From NCBI GenBank assembly GCA_003158365.1, contig PMIW01000120.1:19253-32580 (forward strand): a DNA stretch of 13,328 nucleotides, in the 5' to 3' direction. This document shows positions 7,442-13,328 of the stretch, piece by piece; within the stretch, counting starts at the first letter, position 1, and every line of letters starts with the position of its first letter. The notes below the pieces were generated by a model. The model was not told the DNA's origin, did no database searches, and was given only the letters and a program-made list of their open reading frames with translations. This stretch comes from Ignavibacteriota bacterium (GTDB lineage: Bacteria > Bacteroidota > Ignavibacteria > Tepidaquicellales > Tepidaquicellaceae). Both the position numbers and the translations under genes were made by a program.

Positions 7442-8920
7442 ATGAAGCAAATAAAAATTGACCCTGTAACAAGACTGGAAGGGCACGGAAAAATTGATAT
7501 CTTTTTAAATGATGACGGAGAAGTGGCAAATTGCTATTTCCAGGTTCCCGAACTCAGAGGATTCGAAAAATTTGCTGTCGGCAGACCGATAGAGGAGATG
7601 GCAAGAATCACGACAAGGATTTGCGGTGTCTGCCCTGAGGCACACCACATGGCAGCTGCAAAAGCAAGTGATGACGTTTATAAAGTTCAGATTCCTTCCG
7701 CAGGAAAAAAACTCAGAGAACTTTTATATAATACTTTTTACACTGCTGACCATACTGTTCACTTCTATGCACTCGGCGGTCCTGATTTTGTATGCGGTCC
7801 AGATGCGCCTCCTGCCGAAAGAAATATTCTAGGATTAATAAATAAAGTCGGACTTGAAGCAGGTGCGAAAGTAATCGGGCTTCGCGCAAAATGCCAGGAA
7901 ATTATACAGATACTCGGAGGTAAAAAAATTCACCAAGTGACCTCAATTCCCGGTGGAGTTTCCAAAGGAATCAATGAAGAGGAAAGAAAGAAAATTGAGG
8001 AATATGCTCATTATATGATTGACTTCGGACAATTTACATTCAAAGTTTTTGAAGATATTGTTCTGAAGAATAACGCATATGTTGATTTGATAGTGAATGG
8101 GCCTTATATACATAAAACATATTATATGGGTTTGGTGGATGAAAATAATAAAGTGAATTTTTATGACGGAATGGTAAAAGTTGTTGACCCTGATGGAAAA
8201 GAATTCTGTAAATATAAACCAGCGGATTATTTAGAACACATATCCGAACACACGGAGAAATGGAGCTACTTAAAATATCCTTTCCTTAAAAAAGTCGGAT
8301 GGAAGGGATTTGTAGATGGTAAGGAGAGCGGTGTTTACAGGGCAACTCCTTTGTCCAGGTTAAACGTTTCTGACGGAATGCCGACTCCTCTTGCACAGGC
8401 AGAATACGAAAAATATTTCGAAACACTTACAGGTGATAAATCAGGAAAGACGCCTGTTCACAACACTCTTGCAACTCACTGGGCAAGGATTATCGAATTG
8501 CAATATGCAGCGGAAAAAGTGATGGAACTTGTGAAAGATCCCGAGATAACTTCACCTGATTACAGGACTATACCTACTGAAATTCCGCATGAAGGAATTG
8601 GAATTGTTGAAGCACCGAGGGGGACATTAACGCATCATTATATTACGGATGAAAGAGGAATTGTTACAAAAGCAAATTTAATAGTTGGTACTACAAATAA
8701 TCACGCAGCAATTTCGATGTCAATTAAAAAAGCAGCAGAAGGATTGATTAAAAAAGGTACAGAAGTTACTGAACCGATTTTGAATATGATTGAAATGGCA
8801 TTCCGCGCATATGATCCTTGTTTCGGATGTGCAACACACACCTTACCCGGAGAAATGCCGATGATTCTGACAATCAGAGATTCAAACGGAGAAGTAATTA
8901 ATTCAGTAAAAAGAAATTAA
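7442..8920 (+). CDS. mvhA: [NiFe]-hydrogenase large catalytic subunit, MvhA-like (group 3c type)
   Basis: This 492-residue subunit holds the NiFe site that splits or makes H2. The N-terminal motif IDPVTRLEGHGKI is followed by the L1 pair C61 and C64 (RICGVCPEAHH). The L2 pair is C460 and C463 in DPCFGCATH. All four Ni ligands are present. The protein continues 26 residues past H466, which is the kind of tail that a hydrogenase maturation endopeptidase removes after cofactor insertion. No such protease and no Hyp genes lie in the window, so maturation must be encoded elsewhere. The motifs and the MvhD-MvhG neighbours point to group 3c rather than 3b or 3d. It is the last gene of the operon. 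The ATG follows an A/T-rich leader without a Shine-Dalgarno sequence. Confidence 0.95.
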   Translation: MKQIKIDPVTRLEGHGKIDIFLNDDGEVANCYFQVPELRGFEKFAVGRPIEEMARITTRICGVCPEAHHMAAAKASDDVYKVQIPSAGKKLRELLYNTFYTADHTVHFYALGGPDFVCGPDAPPAERNILGLINKVGLEAGAKVIGLRAKCQEIIQILGGKKIHQVTSIPGGVSKGINEEERKKIEEYAHYMIDFGQFTFKVFEDIVLKNNAYVDLIVNGPYIHKTYYMGLVDENNKVNFYDGMVKVVDPDGKEFCKYKPADYLEHISEHTEKWSYLKYPFLKKVGWKGFVDGKESGVYRATPLSRLNVSDGMPTPLAQAEYEKYFETLTGDKSGKTPVHNTLATHWARIIELQYAAEKVMELVKDPEITSPDYRTIPTEIPHEGIGIVEAPRGTLTHHYITDERGIVTKANLIVGTTNNHAAISMSIKKAAEGLIKKGTEVTEPILNMIEMAFRAYDPCFGCATHTLPGEMPMILTIRDSNGEVINSVKRN

Positions 8921-8943
8921 AAATTAATAATAAGTTTTTAAAA

Positions 8944-8982
8944 AATATCCAAGATATTAGACCGTATAAAATGTAATTTTAT
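8944..8982. terminator. Two A/T hairpins between convergent genes, possible bidirectional terminator
   Basis: The 86-base gap between the hydrogenase operon and the convergent molybdenum-hydroxylase genes contains two perfect small stems. AATATC and GATATT (8944-8949, 8953-8958) pair with loop CAA. ATAAAAT and ATTTTAT (8966-8972, 8976-8982) pair with loop GTA and run into TTTATAG. Convergent ends make termination here likely, but the stems are A/T-only or nearly so and therefore weak. Nothing else is evident in the gap. Confidence 0.35.
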
Positions 8983-9006
8983 TTTATAGAATAAATATAA
9001 TAGATA

Positions 9007-11163
9007 TTACTCTTTTTTAGCAGCCTCTTTAATTCTCTCGGGAGTCATTGGCAGAATGAACATTCTTATTCCCATCGCATTATATATTGCATTTGCAATT
9101 AAAGCGCCGATATTTACAATTGCAGGTTCACCTCCTCCCAAGGGCTCCGAATCTTTATTATCCAAAATTATTGTTTTAATTTCGGGCAGCCAGGAAAATC
9201 TGGGAATATTATACGTATCATAATTAAGATCAAGAACTTCTTCGCCTTTAAAATGCAAACCTTCGCTGAGTGCATAGCCAAGTCCCATAGTTATTCCTCC
9301 TTCAATTTGCATTGTTGCTCCTTCCGGGTTAATAACAAGACCCATATCCTGAACACAAACTATACGATTAACTTTAACTTTACCGGTTAATTTATCTACA
9401 TCAACTTCTGCCATGCTGGCAACATACGTTCCAACTTCGATAGCACAGGATAAACCATAGCCTTTGCCACTTCCGGTATTATGAGTTTTCCATCCGAAAG
9501 CATCAGCAGCAGTATTTAAAACACGTATCATTTTATTATCTGAAAGGTTTTGAAGTCGGAATTCAAGCGGGTCAATTCCTGCTTTTGCTGCCATATTGTC
9601 TATTTGTGATTCCCGTGCAAATGTATTTGTGTTTGCCCCGGGAGCTCTCCAGGGTCCGGTTGCAAAAGGATGTGTTCCTGCAACACCTGTCAGGTTTGAG
9701 CTGTAAACAACTGTCTGGTGATTTGGTATATTATAAAATTGCTTTGAACCTCTTTCGCCCGCATAATAGACATTGTAATCCCAAAGATTAATTTTTCCGG
9801 CATCCGAAATCCCTGAACGAATTTTTACAATTGCAGCGGGTCTGAAAGAGTCATAAAAAAATTCTTCTTTTCTTGTCCAGGCAACCTGAACAGGTTTACC
9901 GCAAATTTTAGAAAGCCGGGCAGCTTCCACAACCTGCAGGTTCCTTGATTTTCCGCCAAACCCTCCTCCAACGAACGGTGTAATAATCCGCACATTTTCG
10001 GGTTTAAAATCAAGTGCGTTTGCAACTTCATCTTTAGCCCTGAAAGGTGTCTGTGTGGAAGCCCATACAGTAACTTTATCATTTTCAACACTTGCGACGG
10101 CAGTATGCGGTTCCATAGGGGAGTGAGCAACATAATCATTATAGTATGTTTCGTCGAATATAAATTTTGAATTTTGTTCACCTGTTTTTATATCTCCGTC
10201 ATTTGCAACTACTTTTCCTTCGGGTGCAACATTAAGAAGATGTTCAAATATATTCTTGTCATCTAATTTTATTTCCGGATTATCATACTTTGTTTTTATT
10301 TTTGAAAGAGCCGATTCTGCAACGTCAGGATATTTATGCAATACTGCAATTATGTCCGATTCTTTTATTATCTGAACTCCATCGACGTTCTGTGCTTCAG
10401 ATGTATCAACTTCAAGCAATTTTACATTATGCGCGGGCGGGCGGAGTATTTTGGCATAGAGCATATCCGGCAATTGTATATCTGCAGAGTATTTTGCCTT
10501 TCCTGTTACTTTTTCAAATGCATCCCGTCTTTTAAAATTTCTATTTATTGTATTGAATTCAGAAGGTATTTTTATCGATGTCTCAGATTTTGTTTCCCTG
10601 TCAATTTTATTCTCTTTAGCAAGTTCGGCATAAGATACTTTTACATTTTTATTCTTAGAATTAAAAATTACACCGTTATTTATTTCAAGGTTCTCTTCAG
10701 GAACCTTTAAATATTCCGCACCGATTTCAAGAAGAGTTCTACGTGCTTTAGCTCCTGCCTTTCTCAGTTCAGCACCGAATACGTGCGTAGACATCGAGCC
10801 GAATGTTCCCATATCCCAAGGACATAAGTCAGTATCACCCATAACCATATCGACATTTTCGAGTGCAACATCAATTTCATCGGCAAGCATTTGTGCTAGA
10901 GAAGTAATGACTCCCTGACCCATTTCTATCTTGCCTGTATAGCAGGTGACACGCCCGTCCGTTCCGATTTTCAGATATGCATTAAAGTCTGTCGGCATTT
11001 CATGCTGAATCCTGCGCTCATCCTGTGAATACAAAGGCAAATTTCCGATTGTGAGATATAATAAAATTCCGCCACCCGTCAATTTTATAAATGAGCGTCT
11101 TGTGAATTTATTTACATCTTTTAATTCTATAATTTCCTCAGTTACGTTTTTATTCTTTTCCAT
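9007..11163 (-). CDS. Tat-targeted molybdenum hydroxylase large subunit (isoquinoline 1-oxidoreductase beta / xanthine dehydrogenase family)
   Basis: This 718-residue protein belongs to the molybdopterin-binding large subunits of the xanthine oxidase family, closest in layout to the IorB type. A twin-arginine signal (TRRSFIKLTGGG, R22-R23) and a hydrophobic stretch (31-45) predict export in folded form. Residues 75-100 (TGKIEMGQGVITSLAQMLADE) form the family's early cofactor-binding block. FVGGGFGGK (397-405) and GPWRAPGAN (503-511) are cofactor loops. GGGEP (676-680) supplies the conserved catalytic glutamate, E679. Such enzymes hydroxylate N-heterocycles or oxidise aldehydes with water as the oxygen source; the substrate here is not readable. 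No FAD subunit or cytochrome gene is adjacent. Its ATG directly abuts the small-subunit stop codon, with AAAGGAG eight bases upstream. Confidence 0.92.
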   Translation of the reverse strand: MEKNKNVTEEIIELKDVNKFTRRSFIKLTGGGILLYLTIGNLPLYSQDERRIQHEMPTDFNAYLKIGTDGRVTCYTGKIEMGQGVITSLAQMLADEIDVALENVDMVMGDTDLCPWDMGTFGSMSTHVFGAELRKAGAKARRTLLEIGAEYLKVPEENLEINNGVIFNSKNKNVKVSYAELAKENKIDRETKSETSIKIPSEFNTINRNFKRRDAFEKVTGKAKYSADIQLPDMLYAKILRPPAHNVKLLEVDTSEAQNVDGVQIIKESDIIAVLHKYPDVAESALSKIKTKYDNPEIKLDDKNIFEHLLNVAPEGKVVANDGDIKTGEQNSKFIFDETYYNDYVAHSPMEPHTAVASVENDKVTVWASTQTPFRAKDEVANALDFKPENVRIITPFVGGGFGGKSRNLQVVEAARLSKICGKPVQVAWTRKEEFFYDSFRPAAIVKIRSGISDAGKINLWDYNVYYAGERGSKQFYNIPNHQTVVYSSNLTGVAGTHPFATGPWRAPGANTNTFARESQIDNMAAKAGIDPLEFRLQNLSDNKMIRVLNTAADAFGWKTHNTGSGKGYGLSCAIEVGTYVASMAEVDVDKLTGKVKVNRIVCVQDMGLVINPEGATMQIEGGITMGLGYALSEGLHFKGEEVLDLNYDTYNIPRFSWLPEIKTIILDNKDSEPLGGGEPAIVNIGALIANAIYNAMGIRMFILPMTPERIKEAAKKE

Positions 11164-11640
11164 TTAATGTACTCCTTTCATTTCTTTTGAAGCAGACTGA
11201 ACAGCTTCAATAATACGCTTATGAGCACCACAGCGGCAAAGATTATTTTCCATGCCTGTTTTGATTTCCTGTATTGACGGATCAGGATGTTTATTGAGAA
11301 ACGAGAAAGCATTCAATATCATACCGGGTGTGCAATATCCGCACTGAAGTGCGTCATTATCCATGAAAGCTTTTTGAAGGGGATGCAATTTATCACCGTT
11401 TAAAAGTCCTTCGATTGTAATAACATCTTTATCCTGAACATTCTGAATGTTTAACTGGCAGGACCTTTCCGCATAACCATTAACAATGACAGTACATGCT
11501 CCGCAAAAACTTTCCCCGCAGCCGTATTTTGTTCCTGTTAGTCCGAAATCAACACGTAATACCCAGATTAATTTACGTTCGCCTTCAGCATCTATGGCTA
11601 CCGGCTTTCCGTTTAGATTAAAAGTTATTCTTTTTTTCAT
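11164..11640 (-). CDS. Two-[2Fe-2S] small subunit of the molybdenum hydroxylase (IorA-like)
   Basis: This 158-residue protein has the ferredoxin-like N-terminal cluster ligands C41, C46, C49 and C61 (GCGESFCGACT). The helical-domain cluster ligands are C100 and C103 (QCGYCTPGM) and C135 and C137 (LCRCG). This is the standard pattern of small subunits of xanthine-oxidase-family enzymes, and the length is normal. It takes electrons from the molybdenum centre to an outside acceptor. It has no signal peptide of its own and would be carried through the Tat system with the large subunit. It is the first gene of a two-gene unit, and the large subunit starts immediately after its stop. A GGAAAGGAAA stretch upstream of the ATG may serve as a weak ribosome site. 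Confidence 0.93.
   Translation of the reverse strand: MKKRITFNLNGKPVAIDAEGERKLIWVLRVDFGLTGTKYGCGESFCGACTVIVNGYAERSCQLNIQNVQDKDVITIEGLLNGDKLHPLQKAFMDNDALQCGYCTPGMILNAFSFLNKHPDPSIQEIKTGMENNLCRCGAHKRIIEAVQSASKEMKGVH
11172..11178 (-). promoter_or_regulatory. Ribosome binding site for the molybdenum hydroxylase large subunit
   Basis: On the minus strand AAAGGAG lies eight bases before the large-subunit ATG and inside the last codons of the small-subunit gene. The stop codon TAA touches the ATG with no spacer. This fixes the large-subunit start and argues for coupled translation of the two subunits. Confidence 0.75.
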
Positions 11641-11708
11641 TAAAAATTTCCTTTCCCTGGTTAGAGAAGTTTGTTAACTTATTTTTCAGGAATATGCAGT
11701 ACTTAAAA

Positions 11709-12292
11709 ATGCAAAATATATTTTTAAAAATAAATGTTTTTTTGCTCGAAGACGAAAATAAATTTACTGTGAAACAGGGGCTATTTTATCACTTTTGCAT
11801 ATTTTTAAACGATTGTAATATTTTTTGCAAAATGCAATAAAAATTATATCCCGGTTTTTGCGATTGATAATTATGAAAATACTTAGTACAGGCAGGTGCT
11901 TCGGGATTTATTCTCAAGGATGCAATTATCCACGATTTTCTAAAAACAATACGTTCATTGCGGCAGGGAAGAAGGTTCTGCCAAGCAACATGACAGGTTC
12001 TCTTTTTTCCCAGATTGTTGAAAGAGCCCTTAATAATGCGAAGTCCGAAAGTCTGATGGAATCTGTGCAAATGACAAATCGCGAACGGCAGGTAATTGAT
12101 TTGATTGCTGATGGTAAAAGCAATAAGGAGATTGGAAAAATTCTAAATCTTTCAGTTTATACCGTAAAAGGCTACGTTCACAATATACTCGAAAAAATGA
12201 CATTGCGTAAACTAGTTCAGATTGCAGTTTATGCGAATACGAAAAGGAAATATAAAAATACTACCGAGTCGATATCCCACAATGATTATTAA
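11709..12292 (+). pseudogene. Decayed NarL/LuxR-family response regulator (receiver domain broken, HTH intact)
   Basis: Receiver-domain pieces occur in two reading frames. From 11709, 43 codons ending in TAA at 11838-11840 include INVFLLEDE, which looks like the first strand and acidic pair of a receiver. The frame starting at 11825 then gives RLIIMKIL, like strand four. The frame of the first piece resumes with QAGASGFILKDA and IHDFLKTIRS (about 11889-11957), like the end of a receiver. A one-base shift near 11957 leads into AAGKKVLPSNMTGSLFSQIV and a complete LuxR-type HTH (residues 82-137 of the 155-residue frame from 11825). The middle of the receiver, with its phospho-acceptor aspartate, is missing. 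The usual TVKxH of the HTH reads TVKGY. The 11825 frame could still make a stand-alone DNA-binding protein, but a relic is the better reading. Confidence 0.75.
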
Positions 12293-12295
12293 TTG

Positions 12296-12325
12296 CTAAT
12301 CCATATGGATTAGTTCCTTTTTCAT
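12296..12325 (+). terminator. Palindromic hairpin with T-rich tail after the response-regulator relic
   Basis: CTAATCCATATGGATTAG (12296-12313) is a perfect 18-base palindrome. As RNA it gives a seven-pair stem (CTAATCC/GGATTAG) with an ATAT loop, followed by TTCCTTTTTC. It starts four bases after the stop codon at 12290-12292, which fits a rho-independent terminator, though the stem is short. A dimeric regulator's DNA site is an alternative because of the perfect symmetry upstream of the radical SAM gene. Confidence 0.5.
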
Positions 12326-12360
12326 CCTTTTGTACTATTCATTAATTAAATTCTTCTTTC

Positions 12361-12368
12361 TATCTTTG
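12361..12368 (+). promoter_or_regulatory. Possible Bacteroidota-type -7 promoter element
   Basis: TATCTTTG matches the TAnnTTTG -7 consensus of Bacteroidota primary-sigma promoters. It lies 32 bases before the ATG at 12401, giving a plausible short leader. The expected TTTG -33 element at about 19-21 bases upstream is not seen; the nearest TTTG (12329-12332) is 28 bases away. The call is therefore tentative. Confidence 0.35.
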
Positions 12369-12400
12369 TCAAGAAAATCTGTAAATATTAAATTAATTTA

Positions 12401-13328
12401 ATGAAGGTACTTTTAGTATATCCTGAATATCCGGCAACGTTTTGGAGCTTCAAACATGCCCTTCCGTTTATAAATAAAAAAGTATCTTTACCACCTCTGG
12501 GTTTATTGACAGTTGCGAACCTGATTCCGCAAGAATGGGAAAAAAAACTTATAGATTTGAATGCGACAGAATTAAGTGATAAGGATATAAAATGGGCAGA
12601 TTATGTTTTTATAAGCGGAATGGTCGTACAGAGAAAATCCGCTAAAGAAGTGATTAAAAGGGTAAAATCATACGGCAAGTTAATCGTGGCAGGAGGTCCG
12701 CTTTTTACTAATGATTATTTCGATTTTGAAAATGTTGATTGCTTTGTTTTAAACGAAGGTGAAGTTACAATTCCTATGTTTCTGAAAGACCTCAGTGAAA
12801 ATAGTTTAAAACATGTATACAAGTCAGATGAAAAACCTGAACTGACAAATACACCGGTACCTGATTGGTCATTAATTAATCAGAAAGATTATGCATCAAT
12901 GTCGATGCAGATTTCACGGGGATGTCCGTTCAGTTGTGATTTTTGTGATATTATTATTATGAACGGCAGAGTACCAAGACTTAAATCACCCGAGCAGGTT
13001 ATTGAGGAGATGGATACATTATATAAAACAGGGTGGCGCGGAGGCGTATTTATTGTAGATGATAATTTTATCGGCAATAAAATTGAAGCAAATCAGATTC
13101 TCAAAAGAATGGTGCAATGGATGACAGAGAAAAATAAACCGTTCACTTTATTTACAGAAGCTTCGATAAACCTTGCAGATGATAAAAAACTAATGGGGCT
13201 TATGCAGAAAGCAAATTTTGATTCTGTATTCATTGGAATTGAAACACCTGAAGAAGAAGGCTTATTGTCCTGCGGTAAACTTCAAAATACAAAAAAAGAC
13301 CTCGTTGAAAAAGTAAAAATAATACAGC
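12401..13328 (+). CDS. B12-binding-domain radical SAM protein (partial, 3' end outside the window)
   Basis: The visible 309 residues begin MKVLLVYPEYPATFWSF and form a cobalamin-binding-type Rossmann domain (about 1-135). A radical SAM core follows, with the cluster motif C175, C179, C182 (RGCPFSCDFCD). Later segments VFIVDDNFIG and FIGIETPEEE are typical of the barrel strands. The DxHxxG signature of His-on cobalamin binding is absent, which is common in this branch. The sequence strongly resembles the widespread family annotated with a C-terminal DUF4070 domain, whose substrates are mostly unknown; some B12-radical SAM enzymes are methylases. The start is the first ATG after the leader, without a clear Shine-Dalgarno sequence. 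It sits alone after a terminator-like hairpin, so it is probably transcribed independently of the genes before it. Confidence 0.88.
   Translation, partial: MKVLLVYPEYPATFWSFKHALPFINKKVSLPPLGLLTVANLIPQEWEKKLIDLNATELSDKDIKWADYVFISGMVVQRKSAKEVIKRVKSYGKLIVAGGPLFTNDYFDFENVDCFVLNEGEVTIPMFLKDLSENSLKHVYKSDEKPELTNTPVPDWSLINQKDYASMSMQISRGCPFSCDFCDIIIMNGRVPRLKSPEQVIEEMDTLYKTGWRGGVFIVDDNFIGNKIEANQILKRMVQWMTEKNKPFTLFTEASINLADDKKLMGLMQKANFDSVFIGIETPEEEGLLSCGKLQNTKKDLVEKVKIIQ

Noticed and set aside
10290..10710. Plus-strand open frames opposite the molybdenum hydroxylase gene
   Set aside because: They overlap a well-supported coding sequence on the other strand and have aromatic-rich compositions typical of antisense reading.
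11711..11719. TATATTTTG on the minus strand as a promoter for the molybdenum hydroxylase genes
   Set aside because: It misses the TAnnTTTG spacing by one base and has no matching -33 element, so it cannot be told from the A/T-rich background.
12402..13328. CRISPR array, tRNA, rRNA or insertion sequence in the window
   Set aside because: No regularly spaced repeats, cloverleaf-like sequence, ribosomal RNA motifs, transposase or terminal repeats were seen anywhere, including the short intergenic gaps.

Overview
The window is AT-rich bacterial DNA. It carries one long rightward operon for a cytoplasmic [NiFe]-hydrogenase, followed by a leftward molybdenum-hydroxylase gene pair, a decayed response-regulator gene and the start of a radical SAM gene. 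Low GC, A/T-rich leaders lacking Shine-Dalgarno sequences at several genes, and a TAnnTTTG-like box suggest the Bacteroidota/Ignavibacteriota/Chlorobi (FCB) group. Some genes do have clear AGGAG sites, so the assignment is tentative. An anaerobic or facultative, hydrogen-metabolising lifestyle is inferred from the enzymes. No maturation (Hyp) genes, RNA genes, mobile elements or CRISPR arrays were seen.

Bases 1-8920 appear to be one transcription unit starting upstream of the window. First come three overlapping small genes: the tail of a DRTGG-like protein, a PHP-domain metal-dependent hydrolase and a GHKL-type ATP-binding protein. From memory, such genes accompany bifurcating [FeFe]-hydrogenases in Firmicutes and Thermotogae. 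Next is a NuoE / HndB-like ferredoxin / NuoF module, which here is not followed by an [FeFe]-hydrogenase. Instead there is a 588-residue iron-sulfur protein joining a NuoG-type [2Fe-2S] head to the back half of HdrA, followed by MvhD, MvhG and MvhA homologues (group 3c-type [NiFe]-hydrogenase). The proposed complex moves electrons between H2, NAD(P)(H) through the FMN of NuoF, and probably a low-potential carrier such as ferredoxin. The HdrA-like part lacks the first FAD-binding Rossmann segment. If the enzyme bifurcates, the likely site is therefore the NuoF-type FMN subunit rather than an HdrA flavin.

Bases 8921-9006 separate the hydrogenase from a convergent pair (9007-11640, minus strand). 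This pair encodes a Tat-targeted, isoquinoline-oxidoreductase-like molybdenum hydroxylase and its two-[2Fe-2S] small subunit, with abutting stop and start codons. Bases 11709-12292 (plus strand) hold a NarL/LuxR response-regulator relic. Pieces of its receiver domain survive in two frames, the phospho-acceptor region is gone, and only the DNA-binding domain remains intact. A palindromic terminator-like hairpin follows. The window ends inside a cobalamin-binding-type radical SAM gene (12401 onward).
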